Source of the DNA: Marispirochaeta sp.
GTDB taxonomy: Bacteria; Spirochaetota; Spirochaetia; JC444; Marispirochaetaceae
NCBI RefSeq assembly: GCF_963668165.1
Contig: NZ_OY764209.1
Coordinates: forward strand, 496,001-560,000
DNA: 64,000 bases
Direction of reading: 5' to 3'
Shown: positions 9,050 to 19,149 of the stretch, piece by piece
Layout of the letters: every line of letters starts with the position of its first letter
Position numbering within the stretch: position 1 is the first letter of the stretch
The notes under the pieces: model-generated
What the model saw: the letters and a program-made list of their open reading frames with translations, nothing else
The model's database searches: none
Told to the model about the DNA's origin: nothing
Translations under genes and position numbers: made by a program

Positions 9050-9973
9050 ATGAAGTACAATTCAGAGGATTATTCGCAGACACTGAAAACGGAAGACTAT
9101 CCCTGCTTATATCAGCCCAAACACGATAAGACCTATTTCGGTGCTGCCCTGGAAGAGATTATCAGTTCCTCATACCTGGAGGTCAGTTCCGCGCTGGCCT
9201 GGACAACCAGGCCAGGATGGAGGATCCCGCCACGCCAAAGAAACGAAACCCACCTGTGGGTTATTTTAGAAGGAAAAGGCAAAATGAGCATCCAGGGAGT
9301 CGTTCCGGAGGTTTCCCTGAAACCAGGAAGCCTTGTACTCGTCCCGGAAAACAGGCTCCACAGCCTTACTCCCGTTCAGGGAATAACCTTCAGAGTCCTG
9401 GTAATTCATTTTCTTTATAGATACCTGAACGCTCTGGATGTTTTTTCACTCCTCGAAATGGGAGGAGAGCTTTTACCTGTCAGTGAAGGTTCCTCAGAAT
9501 CAGCGATGGAACTGTGTGAAGCCTATGCCAGGCGCCGCCCCGGATGGCGGCACTATACCGCCGCAGGACTGATGACCCTGTTATATCCCGCCCTGCTGAC
9601 AGCAGCCGCCAGATTCGGCCGCCGGGAAAACCCTTTTTCTACCGCCCTGTTCCGGCGCCTGATTCCCGCTTTTACTTTCATACAGCAGAATCTGACGGAT
9701 CCTGACTTGACAATCGCCGATATTGCCAAATCAGCCGGAATCAGTCAGGTCTATCTCCGCAGGCTTTTCCGCAGCTTTTCGGGTAAGACCCCGCAGCAGT
9801 TTATCCAGGAAAAACGGCTGCACACAGCCAGGAATCTTCTGCTCCATACAGATATGGCGATTTCAAAAATCGCAGAAAATTCAGGATTCGAAACCCCTTC
9901 ATATTTTTACCGTCTGTTCCGGCGTGAATATGGAACAAGCCCGGGAATCTATCGGCGCACACCCCAAGTCTGA
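9050..9973 (+). CDS. AraC family regulator with N-terminal cupin
   Basis: A 307-residue one-component regulator. Residues about 45-115 form a cupin-like sensor (PPRQRNETHLWVILEGKGK, then KPGSLVLVPENRLHSL), and the last 100 residues form an AraC double helix-turn-helix (IADIAKSAGISQVYLRRLF and GFETPSYFYRLFRREYG). The open frame runs further upstream, but that part overlaps the divergent gene and looks like its mirror image, so the ATG at 9050 is preferred, although its ribosome site is weak. An inverted repeat, CTATA-N6-TATAG, at 8994-9009 lies between it and the methyltransferase gene and is a possible operator. The likely role is control of the adjacent methyltransferase gene. Confidence 0.85.
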   Translation: MKYNSEDYSQTLKTEDYPCLYQPKHDKTYFGAALEEIISSSYLEVSSALAWTTRPGWRIPPRQRNETHLWVILEGKGKMSIQGVVPEVSLKPGSLVLVPENRLHSLTPVQGITFRVLVIHFLYRYLNALDVFSLLEMGGELLPVSEGSSESAMELCEAYARRRPGWRHYTAAGLMTLLYPALLTAAARFGRRENPFSTALFRRLIPAFTFIQQNLTDPDLTIADIAKSAGISQVYLRRLFRSFSGKTPQQFIQEKRLHTARNLLLHTDMAISKIAENSGFETPSYFYRLFRREYGTSPGIYRRTPQV

Positions 9974-9981
9974 TTTCTATT

Positions 9982-10773
9982 TCACAATGCCCTGGCAAAC
10001 TTCAGGCTTCTCTTCTCAATCTCCTGGGGAGAGGGAATGGGAAAGTATTTGATCTCGTCTTCAGAGGCAAACATAAATCCCTTGCCGATCAGCTTGTAAG
10101 GGATACTGTCCAGATAACTGTTCAGGCTCAGGCCTTTATTCTCCTTGTAGCTTACCGTCCGAAGTTCGTTGATGGAGTCCCTGAGAATTGCCGGATGCAG
10201 ACCCGGGATGGGTGGAGGCAGAAAGGGGTTCTGCTCCAGTCGTACCAGGAAATCCTCAAGGTCAAGATTCAAATCGGTGTACAAGAACTTCGGTGCCCCC
10301 ACAGGATTACCGGAACCGGTCAGGAATTTACCGAACTCCGCAAAGTTATAGGTCGACAGCACCAGCATCTGCATGGGATTAATTTCAGCGTAAATCCGCA
10401 GCGCCTCCGGGTTTTTATCCGGAACGTAAGGAGCCTCATCCAGGCCGATGCAGTAGCCTTCCGGAGTACTGAGATAGAGTTTCTTGATTAATCGAAACTC
10501 AAGATGCTCCAGAACCCTGTAGCTGGCAATAAACTTGGTTGCCTTGGGTCTTCCATCTTCATGGGGCTTCAGTTCCGCCATGGCCTTTTCAATATTAAAA
10601 TAGGGATGACGGAATCCGGAATCAAGTTCAGCAAAGATCACCTTCCCCTCATAATGACGGGTGGGACCGGAGGTATAGTGCTTGGACAGCTGCTCCGGCC
10701 AGTACTGAGAGGCAATCAGCGCCGAGTTGGGGTGCAGAATGGCATATAAATGATTTTCCAATTTCGTACTCAT
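9982..10773 (-). CDS. Conserved hypothetical protein
   Basis: A 263-residue protein that I do not recognise. It has no signal peptide or membrane helix, is rich in aromatic and charged residues, and looks like a soluble cytoplasmic protein. A proline-rich stretch (NPFLPPPIPGLHP) falls near residue 185. The ATG has GGAG eight bases upstream. It lies 37 bases after hppA on the same strand and ends 9 bases from the convergent AraC gene, so it may be cotranscribed with the pyrophosphatase. No function is proposed. Confidence 0.75.
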   Translation of the reverse strand: MSTKLENHLYAILHPNSALIASQYWPEQLSKHYTSGPTRHYEGKVIFAELDSGFRHPYFNIEKAMAELKPHEDGRPKATKFIASYRVLEHLEFRLIKKLYLSTPEGYCIGLDEAPYVPDKNPEALRIYAEINPMQMLVLSTYNFAEFGKFLTGSGNPVGAPKFLYTDLNLDLEDFLVRLEQNPFLPPPIPGLHPAILRDSINELRTVSYKENKGLSLNSYLDSIPYKLIGKGFMFASEDEIKYFPIPSPQEIEKRSLKFARAL

Positions 10774-10810
10774 GATTATTTCTCCGCTTGCTTTCTCAAG
10801 TTCTCCCTTT

Positions 10811-12886
10811 TTAATTCCAGTAGCTCTTTAACAGAGGCGCAATGACCAGGGATATGATGGCCATCATCTTTATCAGAATGTTCAACGAGGGTCCGGCGGT
10901 GTCCTTGAAAGGGTCTCCCACAGTATCTCCTACAATGGATGCCTTGTGACTTGCCGATCCCTTGCCTTCGCTGGCGCCTTCCTCGATACTCTTTTTCGCA
11001 TTGTCCCAGGCGCCGCCGGAATTTGCCATAAAAATGGATAGAATAACCCCGGAAACAGTTGTTCCCGCAAGGAGTCCCATCAGCATTCTCGTTCCGCCCA
11101 GGAAACCCACGGTAATCGGCGCCAGGGCAGCCACAAGCCCGGGTAGAATCATCTCGGTAAGGGCTGAACTTGTGCTTATATCGATACAGCGATTATAGTC
11201 CGGGGCCTCTATTCCTGTGAGGATTCCCGGTTTTTCCCGGAACTGCCGGCGGACCTCCTGAATCATTGCAAAGGCAGCCCTGCCGATGGCCCCCATTGCC
11301 ATGCTGGAGAACAAGTACGGTATGGCGGCGCCGAGGAAGAGCCCCACCAGGACTGTCGGGTCGGTCAGATCGATGGACTGAATCCCCGCCTGCTCTTTAA
11401 AAGCGATAAAAAGAATGACTGCTGTCAGGGCCGCAGAACCAATGGCAAAACCTTTCCCTATAGCGGCTGTGGTATTGCCAACAGCATCCAGCCGGTCGGT
11501 CACACTGCGGACTTCCGGGGGCATCTCCGCCATCTCCGCCAGGCCCCCTGCATTGTCCGCAATCGGACCATAGGCATCTACCGCCAGCTGAATCCCCAGG
11601 GTACACAGCATTCCCAGGGCGGAAATACCCAGGCCGTAGAGACCTGCAATCATATAGCTTGCAAGCAGCACGGTGGAGATAATCAGAATCGTCATAAAGC
11701 TGGAACGCATGCCGATTCCGATTCCTGTTATTATGGTAGTCGCGGGGCCGGTTTCGCAGGCCTTGACAATGGCATTCACCGGTCCGCGGTGCATTCCGGT
11801 AAAATACTCGGTCAGCATACCAATTCCGACGCCGGCTGCAAGTCCGATAAGAAAAGCAAGATAGATCTGATTGTATCCGGCCCCTTCGATTCGATGATTC
11901 CCCAGCACAAACCAGAAAAGAGGGTAGGCTCCGAGGGCGGAGATCAATGCGGCGAGGTAGGAGCCGAGATTCAGAGCACCCTGAGCAGAGGTACGGGAGC
12001 CCCGTCCCACCAGACGGATACCGATAATCGACCCTGCGACCCCCAGAGCGCTGAGAAGAAGCGGCAGGGCTACAAGCTCCTCCCGAACAGCGGACGCGGC
12101 AGCGGCAGTCTGACCAAGGATAATACAGCCTACAATACTCCCTACATAGGACTCGAACAGGTCCGCCCCCATACCGGCAACGTCTCCAACATTGTCGCCC
12201 ACATTGTCGGCAATCGCAGCAGGGTTACGGGGATCGTCCTCTGGAATATCGGCCTCCAGCTTACCCACCAGGTCCGCGCCGATATCGGCGGCCTTGGTGT
12301 AGATTCCTCCGCCTACCCGGGTAAAGAGTGCAATAGAGGAAGCCCCCATGGAAAAGCCGGTCAGAAGGGGAAGCCCTGTCTCCGTCATGGCTGCTGACTG
12401 CCGTCCCGCAAAAGCAAGTCCCACAGCAAAGATCACGGCAAAAAGCCCAAGCAGAGCAAGGCCCACGACACTGAGCCCCATAACGCTGCCGCCGGTAAAG
12501 GAGAGCACCAGAGCAGGAGAAAGTCCTCCTTCTGCGGCGGTTGTTGTGCGGGCATTGGATGCGGTGGCCACCTTCATACCGATAAACCCGGCAAGGGCGG
12601 AACAGGCAGCCCCCAAAGCGAAGGTAAGGGACTGAAAGCCAAGCTGCCCCCGATTGGCAAGCGACAAAAAGACCGCCACCAGCAGTACAAAAGGTATTAA
12701 AACGCGGTACTCCCTGCCCAGAAAAGTCATGGCTCCGTTTGCGACATACCCGCTTATACACGCAAGCTTTTCGTTTCCCACGGGCTGAGCGAAAATCCAG
12801 CGGGTTTTATAAATTGCATATCCCAGAGAAACAAGCGACATTATCAGAACAGCACCCAGAGCACAGGTAAGTATGTTACTATCCAT
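10811..12886 (-). CDS. hppA: Membrane-bound ion-translocating pyrophosphatase, K+-dependent type
   Basis: This 691-residue protein with about 16 membrane helices hydrolyses cytoplasmic pyrophosphate and pumps H+ or Na+ outward. The substrate site is intact: [20 protein letters not shown], then [19 protein letters not shown]. The segment [18 protein letters not shown] has Ala rather than Lys after NTT, which marks the K+-dependent class; many members of that class pump Na+, so Na+ pumping is possible. The ATG at 12886 has GAGGGG just upstream; the in-frame ATG at 12907 lacks a site. A small protein gene lies upstream and a hypothetical gene downstream on the same strand. Confidence 0.95.
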   Translation of the reverse strand: MDSNILTCALGAVLIMSLVSLGYAIYKTRWIFAQPVGNEKLACISGYVANGAMTFLGREYRVLIPFVLLVAVFLSLANRGQLGFQSLTFALGAACSALAGFIGMKVATASNARTTTAAEGGLSPALVLSFTGGSVMGLSVVGLALLGLFAVIFAVGLAFAGRQSAAMTETGLPLLTGFSMGASSIALFTRVGGGIYTKAADIGADLVGKLEADIPEDDPRNPAAIADNVGDNVGDVAGMGADLFESYVGSIVGCIILGQTAAAASAVREELVALPLLLSALGVAGSIIGIRLVGRGSRTSAQGALNLGSYLAALISALGAYPLFWFVLGNHRIEGAGYNQIYLAFLIGLAAGVGIGMLTEYFTGMHRGPVNAIVKACETGPATTIITGIGIGMRSSFMTILIISTVLLASYMIAGLYGLGISALGMLCTLGIQLAVDAYGPIADNAGGLAEMAEMPPEVRSVTDRLDAVGNTTAAIGKGFAIGSAALTAVILFIAFKEQAGIQSIDLTDPTVLVGLFLGAAIPYLFSSMAMGAIGRAAFAMIQEVRRQFREKPGILTGIEAPDYNRCIDISTSSALTEMILPGLVAALAPITVGFLGGTRMLMGLLAGTTVSGVILSIFMANSGGAWDNAKKSIEEGASEGKGSASHKASIVGDTVGDPFKDTAGPSLNILIKMMAIISLVIAPLLKSYWN

Positions 12887-12929
12887 TCTACCCCTCTTGC
12901 AGTACATCCCGACTTGATCAGGCTGCTAT

Positions 12930-13175
12930 CTAAAACTTCATTAAAAACGGTACCGCGTTTTCTGCGACTTCATGTATCGAGTTGTACAGTTCCTGTTCCA
13001 TCCACCATTTCTTGTCAAACTTTTTTGCCTCTTCCCGAATCACCCTTTTTAAAAGCGGATTATACACATAGAGGGTCCCCGAAACCTCTTCGCCCTCTTC
13101 GAAATCGTTAATGTGGTAGTATTTTTCTTCTCTGATGCCGCCGCCGAATGCTTTATACCAACGGGTGGCTTTCAT
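12930..13175 (-). CDS. Small hypothetical protein upstream of hppA
   Basis: An 81-residue soluble protein, highly charged, with pairs of aromatic residues (KKWWMEQELY) and no membrane helix. I do not recognise a family. It sits 43 bases upstream of the chosen hppA start on the same strand. The ribosome site is weak. Its composition looks protein-like rather than random, and its position suggests a link to the pyrophosphatase, but nothing more can be said. Confidence 0.55.
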   Translation of the reverse strand: MKATRWYKAFGGGIREEKYYHINDFEEGEEVSGTLYVYNPLLKRVIREEAKKFDKKWWMEQELYNSIHEVAENAVPFLMKF

Positions 13176-13232
13176 ACTTTAATCATAGGGGCACTTTTTT
13201 CGCCGGGCAAGCTTTTTTCATTAATATGCTGC

Positions 13233-13261
13233 TTGAGACGAATGATCTCTTTTGTTATGAT
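13233..13261 (+). promoter_or_regulatory. Sigma70-type promoter for the ABC operon
   Basis: TTGAGA at 13233-13238 and TATGAT at 13256-13261 are 17 bases apart. Transcription would begin near 13268, giving a leader of about 75 bases before the permease start at 13343. Confidence 0.6.
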
Positions 13262-13342
13262 AAGAAGAATCATTCTGGGAAGTCGTCATTATTCGCGGCT
13301 TCAAGGATAAATCATACAAATCTTATCCAAAGGTCGGTACTG

Positions 13343-14122
13343 ATGGAGAAGAAGTCTTTCTCGATATTCTTTTACGGGTTTAAGCATGCTGTTTTTCCCC
13401 TGCTGCTGATTACCGTCTACCTGGGAATCTGCAAGTTCAATATAGTAAATCCCTACCTTATCCCGCGGCCCGGACAGATTATAACTGCCTTTATTTCTTT
13501 AACTCATCAGGGTGTCCTGCCGCACCATATTGCCATGTCACTGAAGCGGGTTTTCGCAGGGTTTTCGCTGACCGTCATTTTCGCGGTGCCCCTGGCCATG
13601 TTCTTCTACTTCTTCCGCCGCACCTCCGGTTTTCTGCTGGGAACCCTTCACTTCCTCCGCAACACCCCTCCTCTGGCCATGGTACCCTTACTGATACTCT
13701 GGTTCGGTATTGGTGAAGCATCAAAACTGGTCCTGATAATCATGGCCAGCTTTTTCCCGGTTTTTCTCAATACCCTCAGCGGTCTGAACCAGGTCGATTC
13801 CCAGCTGATAGAAATGGGGGACACCCTGGAGCTGAGTAAAGTCGAGAAAATCCTCCACATCCTGCTCCCGGAAGCTCTTCCCACCATACTGACGGGCATG
13901 CGTCTCTCCTTCGGTTACAGCTGGCGCGCTCTTATCGGAGCCGAAATGATAGCCGCCTCCAGTGGTCTGGGCTATATGATACTGGACGCCCAGGAACTCG
14001 CCAGAACAGACATCGTATTCATTGGGATAATTTCAATAGGGTTTTCGGGTCTTCTGATAGACTATGCGTCGCTGCGAATAATTCAAAGGATTTTCCCCTG
14101 GATCCCGGGAGAAGAGCTTTGA
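13343..14122 (+). CDS. ABC transporter permease (SsuC/TauC-like)
   Basis: A 259-residue inner-membrane permease with about six helices. The family coupling loop is seen in EMGDTLELSKVEKILHILLP and the motif GMRLSFGYSWRALIGAEM follows. It resembles permeases for sulfonates, taurine, nitrate or pyrimidine precursors. The ATG at 13343 is chosen because it lies after a good promoter and gives the normal family length. Its stop overlaps the TTG start of the ATPase gene by four bases. Confidence 0.88.
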   Translation: MEKKSFSIFFYGFKHAVFPLLLITVYLGICKFNIVNPYLIPRPGQIITAFISLTHQGVLPHHIAMSLKRVFAGFSLTVIFAVPLAMFFYFFRRTSGFLLGTLHFLRNTPPLAMVPLLILWFGIGEASKLVLIIMASFFPVFLNTLSGLNQVDSQLIEMGDTLELSKVEKILHILLPEALPTILTGMRLSFGYSWRALIGAEMIAASSGLGYMILDAQELARTDIVFIGIISIGFSGLLIDYASLRIIQRIFPWIPGEEL

Positions 14123-14880
14123 ACGGATGCATCCTTCAACAGGTTTCCAAGAGATTCGAGGTCGACGGCCGATCGGTCCAGGCCCTTCGCGATATAAGCC
14201 TCTCCGTACCCAGGGGATCCTTTGTTTCCATAGTCGGCTACAGCGGCTGCGGAAAGAGCACCCTCCTCAAAACCATCATAGGTCTGCTTCCGGCAGATGA
14301 GGGGTCCGTCAGGTTTGTCGGACTGGAAGGCAGAAGCGCAATTGTTTTCCAGGAACCCCGGCTTATTGCCTCCAGGAATGTGGAAAAGAATATAAGACTG
14401 GCGCTAAAACATGAAAAGAATCCCGAGACCCGGGAAAAGATAATTGACGACGTTCTGCACATGCTGGGACTCGAACCCTTCAGAAAAGCCTATCCCTGGC
14501 AGCTTTCCGGGGGCATGGCACAGCGGGCGGCCCTGGGCAGAGCCCTGTGCAGACAGCCGGAATTGCTGCTCATGGATGAGCCCTTTGGAGCCCTGGACGC
14601 ACTGACCAGGGCACGCTTACAGGACGAATTAATCCAGATCTATCTGAACAGGGACATCACCGTCCTCTTCGTAACCCATGACGTTGCCGAAGCTGTTTTC
14701 CTTGGCAACCGCGTTCTTGTTATGCAGGAAGGAGAGATTATCGACGATGTACCCGTCCCGCTTCCGTATCCCAGGAGCAGGATTTCAAGCGATCTCTTAT
14801 CCGTACAAAGGAAGGTACTCGCCTCTATGGCTCAAAGCGGGCACCCTCTGCGTAAGGAAATACATATTCACGAGGAGTGA
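14119..14880 (+). CDS. ABC transporter ATP-binding protein (SsuB/TauB-like)
   Basis: A 253-residue ATPase with Walker A GYSGCGKSTLL, signature LSGGMAQRAALGRAL, and Walker B LLLMDEPFGALDA, followed by the switch histidine in FVTHDVAEAV. The start is TTG, overlapping the end of the permease gene, with GGAGAAGAG just upstream; no in-frame ATG would keep the first beta strand. It powers the permease encoded directly before it. Confidence 0.92.
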   Translation: MNGCILQQVSKRFEVDGRSVQALRDISLSVPRGSFVSIVGYSGCGKSTLLKTIIGLLPADEGSVRFVGLEGRSAIVFQEPRLIASRNVEKNIRLALKHEKNPETREKIIDDVLHMLGLEPFRKAYPWQLSGGMAQRAALGRALCRQPELLLMDEPFGALDALTRARLQDELIQIYLNRDITVLFVTHDVAEAVFLGNRVLVMQEGEIIDDVPVPLPYPRSRISSDLLSVQRKVLASMAQSGHPLRKEIHIHEE

Positions 14881-14883
14881 TTC

Positions 14884-15837
14884 ATGCGAAAGATCTTCAG
14901 TTGTATACTCGTTTTTGTTTTCCTGTCATTCAGCTGCTTCAGCGAAGGAAAACAGGAAAAACCGCTGCACACAATTAATGTGTCCTATGTCAAATCTCCC
15001 TTCAACCTTCCGCAGATTATTATGAAGGAACGGGGAATGCTTGAATCGGCATTTTCCGACCGGGGAATAGAGGTCCGGTTCCACGGAATAGAATCAGGAG
15101 CTCAACAGGCCCAGGCCATGGCAGCCGGGTCCCTGGATATCGGCGGAGTCATGAATACCACCTCGGTACTGCTTTCCGTAAGCGCCGGGAATGACGTGCG
15201 GATAATATCCGGCTTCAGCCGTCCGGAAAAGGTCTTTGCCATTGCCAGTGCGGATCAGTCGATTACAGGCATTCGCGATTTAGAGGGGAAAAAGGTGGCC
15301 GGCCCCAAAGGGACAGTCCTGCATCAGCTTTTAATTGCCGCCCTGGAGTCGAAAGGGCTGGAAATTACCGACATCGAGTTCCTGCAGATGTCAATTCCCC
15401 AGGCTTCTACAGCGATGCTGGCCGGTCATATTGACGCGGCCCTTTTGGCAGGCAGCGTGTTGATTCAGGCCCAAAACAGTGGTGCCCGCATTGTTGCCAC
15501 TGCTGAAGGATTCGTACGTCCCAAACTGGTGATTGCCGCCCGTGGCGCTTTTCTTGATGCCCACGGGGAAGCAGTAGCGCTGTATTTGCAGACCCACCGG
15601 GAGGCCCTTGAGTGGATGAGGGCCAACGAAAACGAGGCCCTTCGCATCGGCGCCGCGGAACAGGGGATATCCCGGGAGGAGGCCCGGACCCTTTATGAGT
15701 GGACCAATTTTACCGATACTCTATCCCCTGAGGACCTGTCGACAATGAAGGATGATATTAAGTTCATGCTCGGGAACGGTATGCTTGCTAAAGAGATAAA
15801 CCCCGAATCCTGTATAGCCGGATTTGCCCTGCCATAG
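14884..15837 (+). CDS. ABC transporter substrate-binding protein (NMT1/SsuA-like)
   Basis: A 317-residue exported binding protein. The N-terminus is hydrophobic (ILVFVFLSFSCFSEG) and contains a cysteine in a loose spirochaete-type lipobox, so it may be a lipoprotein. The body fits the NMT1/SsuA family: GMLESAFSDRGIEVRFHGIE, QAMAAGSLDIGG and DLEGKKVAGPKGT. Lying 3 bases after the ATPase gene, it completes a permease-ATPase-binding protein operon. The substrate class (sulfonate, nitrate, taurine or thiamine precursor) cannot be fixed from sequence. Confidence 0.88.
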   Translation: MRKIFSCILVFVFLSFSCFSEGKQEKPLHTINVSYVKSPFNLPQIIMKERGMLESAFSDRGIEVRFHGIESGAQQAQAMAAGSLDIGGVMNTTSVLLSVSAGNDVRIISGFSRPEKVFAIASADQSITGIRDLEGKKVAGPKGTVLHQLLIAALESKGLEITDIEFLQMSIPQASTAMLAGHIDAALLAGSVLIQAQNSGARIVATAEGFVRPKLVIAARGAFLDAHGEAVALYLQTHREALEWMRANENEALRIGAAEQGISREEARTLYEWTNFTDTLSPEDLSTMKDDIKFMLGNGMLAKEINPESCIAGFALP

Positions 15838-15893
15838 GGCTGCCGTCTCCCTGCTGCTCTCTCCGAAGAAGACGACCCTACAGCTTTCTGCGG

Positions 15894-17512
15894 CTATGCC
15901 TGCTCTTCGGAGAGTTCTCGTATTGAGTGGTGAAGGGAATCGGTCCGATGGGCGGTCTCCCCGATAACAGAATCCAGATGCTGCATTACACCCCGGATAC
16001 GTTGAACCGAAGTAGTCACATCCCCGGAGGCGGAGGTAATATCCGCAACCATGGATTCAATGGCAGTTACGTTACGGCCGATCTCGTTCTGATCGTTGCC
16101 AATCTCCGGGAGCCCTCATTAATAACTACCGAACCATCCTGCAGGGACTGCATCGCGTTCATAATCTCCGTACCTGCGAGACTGAGCTCACTGGTTGAAC
16201 CTGCAATCTCCTCGAAAGCGTCCAGGACCTCCCGTATGCCGGAGGAGATAGAGGCAATGGCCACGGTCAGCTCTTTTGCGTGGGTTCCTGTAGTATTCAG
16301 AGACTCCATCAGGCTTTTCAGGGTTGAATCGATAGTGGTGCTGTTCTCAGCTACCGACATAGCGAGTTTACGGATCTCGTCGGCGACCACTGCAAAGCCG
16401 CGTCCCGCGTCTCCCGCGTGGGCAGCTTCGATCGCGGCATTCATGGAAAGGATATTGGTTTGGGATGCAATAGAACCAACAATGCTGTTTATTTCCATCA
16501 GGTCTTCCATTTGACGACTGACCTGGTCAAATGACTTGTTGGTCTCTTCCAGCTGGTCCATTCCCTCTTTACTGGTATCCATCAGCTTTTCGGCGACCTC
16601 TTTCTTGGCGCTTGAGATGCTTGCTACCGAATTAAGGGATGCAGCCATTTCGTTTACCGAAGCGGTAGTCTCCTGAACAAAGGTGTTCTGTTCCTGGACC
16701 TGGGGCATAAAAGAAGCTGCCTTGGATCCCGTTCTGTCACTCAGGGTCTTAACCCGGGAGACACTGTCAAGAAGCGCCTGGGTCCTTTCATTCAACAGGC
16801 CGATATGGCCGGTAATCTGCTCCAGGTCCTCCCTGGACTGCTGAAAATCCTTCTGCATCGATGCCACGACATCCCTGTGGTCTCCCGCTTCGTGTACCAC
16901 CGAGCGTATCCCCAGTAAAGAGGCTTCAAGTTCCTGCTTGTTTCTGTCCAGAACAAGCATAGCCTGCCGGGACGATCGGGCGGTGCGGAAGGCAAAAACG
17001 AGCATGAGCGCATAGATAATTGTGCCGACAACAATACGATCCACCAGATCAGGGAGCAGTCCACCAATGGCAGGAGCTATAACCGTAACTGCCGCACTTA
17101 CCGCGACAACTATACCCACGACTCCCGCTGCCAGGGTATGCCATTCAGATTCACTGACTATCAGGGAAAGAACCAGAGGCAGGGACATGTAAAACAGGAC
17201 GGTATGGACCTGATAGCTTGACTCCCCATCAAGCAGCAAAGAGAGAGCCGTCATTCCAAACAAGGCGATGCCAAGGGAGAAGTTGCTGGCAAAGCGGTAG
17301 TGTCCCCGGAACAGCATGAACAGGGAAAAAACCATCGCTGTCAATATACCGGAAACCAAAACCAGACTGCTATAGTCTTTGGCGATAATATCATTAATGA
17401 TAGCCACCGGCAGAAAGACGCAAATCAGCACAAGGACGATGAACACCCCCGGGACCCGGGTTTGAATGACAATTCCCTTATCCGAATACACTGTCCTGAG
17501 TTTCTCTATCAT
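15894..17512 (-). pseudogene. Methyl-accepting chemotaxis protein with a frameshift near the C-terminus
   Basis: The N-terminus has about six closely spaced membrane helices and no large periplasmic domain (residues 20-195). A long coiled-coil signalling domain follows with the conserved hairpin [20 protein letters not shown]. Read straight, the frame stops at 16067 after [10 protein letters not shown]. The other minus-strand frame restores the family sequence ([20 protein letters not shown]) and runs to a TAG at 15894, giving about 539 residues. Adding one G near 16106-16110 joins the frames (NEGSREIGNDQ). The signalling hairpin lies before the break, but the last part of the methylation region would be lost. 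GGAG precedes the ATG. Confidence 0.82.
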
Positions 17513-17561
17513 ATGTTGTACTCCCGCACGTTAGAGAGGATTTGGACACGTCCAATTGAAA

Positions 17562-17715
17562 GGCACCTCTAAAAACTACTCTTTTTGCCCTATGCAGCGT
17601 TGTCGGGATTTCCCGCAGTCCTCTCCTGCACCAAAATAGTGTTTGGTTCAGGATGCGGGTGCTACAAAATCCCTCCGCCTTGCCTATAACAAAATACCAC
17701 GTTTTTATAGGTGCC
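17562..17715. repeat. MITE-like element with 15-bp terminal inverted repeats
   Basis: The left end GGCACCTCTAAAAAC (17562-17576) and the right end GTTTTTATAGGTGCC (17701-17715) are inverted copies with one mismatch, about 154 bases apart. No coding frame lies inside. The left end with flanks (17559-17579) recurs at 31564-31584 with one mismatch in 21, which supports a dispersed repeat. No clear target duplication was seen. Confidence 0.55.
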
Positions 17716-17781
17716 CTTATATAATATAGTATATATTATCGACATTCAATACTGTTAAGCGTGAATCTGTCAGACTTCAGA

Positions 17782-19149
17782 TCAATTGGCTTGAACAAAG
17801 TACTTCTTTTCCCTGTGCATTGTACGCATTATCCAGATATAGGCAAGAAGACCTCCCGCGATATTCGCAAAAAAGGCGGCCCCAAAGATGCCTGCTACCC
17901 CGAAAAGGTATCGCAGTACAAGGGCAAGAGGAATGTAAAGAACAAACATACGGGTCAGGCTGACCATGGCAGAGTGCAAAGGCCGGTTCAAGCCGTTGAA
18001 GCCGGAGCTGACAATCAGCAGAATTCCATGAAAACCGTAGCTGGCCGTCACTATCAGCAGATACAAGGCGGTTATCTTAACCACCTCCGGATTAGCGGAA
18101 AAAATACCAGCTATCCGGTGTCTGCCCAGAATGACTGCCGCGACCCACAGCAGGCTCCACAGCATAGAGTAGAAAGAGGCAGCCCTGATTCCTTTGATCG
18201 CCCGGCCGTACTGCCGGGCCGCCGAATTCTGCCCGATAAAGGGAACCGTAACCGCGGCAAGGGAACGCATAAAAGCCAGCACAAAGGTTTCGATCCGGGA
18301 TGCCACACCGAATCCTGCGACGGCGGCTGGGCCGTACACGGAGATAAGGCGGGTAATTATACCGACGGAAACCGGCATAATCATATTGGTGGCCATTGCC
18401 GGCAGACCCACAAAAACCAGACGCCGCCAGATTCCCAGAATTAGCATTGGACGGAGTCCAATGAAACCGATCATTTTTTCCCGGCGGGAAACAATCGTCA
18501 TAGAGATTGTCAGTGTACATGCCCGCCCGATAACTGTAGCCAGGGCCGCTCCCTTTATCCCCATAGCAGGGAAAGGACCAATACCGAAGATCAGAATGGG
18601 ATCAATGATGACGTTCACCGTTGCCCCGACAATCATAATAAGCGCCGGAGTACGGGTATCCCCGGTTGCCCGGAGAGCATTATTACCCAGCATTGGAAAA
18701 ACCACGAAGGGCATACCGAAAAGCCAGATATTCATATAATCAAGAATAAAAGGGAGGGTCTGCCGATCAGCTCCTATTGAAATAAAAATACGGCCGAGAA
18801 GCGGCCGCAGCAGGGCAACCAGAACGAGCACAACACAAAAGCCCAGCATCAGGCTGCTGGTAACTATACGCCGCACCTCTCCGTCGTCTCCGCCGCCGAT
18901 AGCCCTGGAGACCAGAGTAGATGTCCCGACTCCCAGCCCCAGGGCGATGCTGTTAACAATAAAAACCAGGGGAAAAGTAAAACTCATCGCTGCCAGGGGA
19001 ATAGTCCCCAGGCGACCGACAAAGTAGGTATCCGCAAGGTTAAAAGCCACCATGCCGAGAATGCCGGCCAGCATGGGAATGGCCATTCGTAATACCAACG
19101 AGGTCGGGTCGCCGCTTGTAAGGGATGGCCGTCGTGATAAACCTGGCAT
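17782..19149 (-). CDS. MATE family efflux protein
   Basis: A 455-residue protein with 12 helices in two homologous halves (MLAGILGMVAFNLADTYFVG and the matching second half), the MATE exporter fold that uses Na+ or H+ to expel drugs or metabolites. The paired motifs PLAAMSFTFPLVF and GLGVGTSTLVSRAIG are typical. AGGAG lies seven bases before the ATG. It stands alone, divergent from the ZIP gene. The substrate is unknown. Confidence 0.92.
   Translation of the reverse strand: MPGLSRRPSLTSGDPTSLVLRMAIPMLAGILGMVAFNLADTYFVGRLGTIPLAAMSFTFPLVFIVNSIALGLGVGTSTLVSRAIGGGDDGEVRRIVTSSLMLGFCVVLVLVALLRPLLGRIFISIGADRQTLPFILDYMNIWLFGMPFVVFPMLGNNALRATGDTRTPALIMIVGATVNVIIDPILIFGIGPFPAMGIKGAALATVIGRACTLTISMTIVSRREKMIGFIGLRPMLILGIWRRLVFVGLPAMATNMIMPVSVGIITRLISVYGPAAVAGFGVASRIETFVLAFMRSLAAVTVPFIGQNSAARQYGRAIKGIRAASFYSMLWSLLWVAAVILGRHRIAGIFSANPEVVKITALYLLIVTASYGFHGILLIVSSGFNGLNRPLHSAMVSLTRMFVLYIPLALVLRYLFGVAGIFGAAFFANIAGGLLAYIWIMRTMHREKKYFVQAN

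Noticed and set aside
15859-15914. 11-bp inverted repeat as a terminator
   Set aside because: The loop is about 34 bases, no T-run follows, and it overlaps the restored chemoreceptor end.
15927-16514. 195-codon open frame on the plus strand
   Set aside because: It is opposite the chemoreceptor, including the frameshift site, and the receptor frames explain the sequence.
17761-18444. 227-codon open frame on the plus strand
   Set aside because: It lies opposite the MATE gene, and its composition is low in hydrophobic residues and unlike a folded protein.
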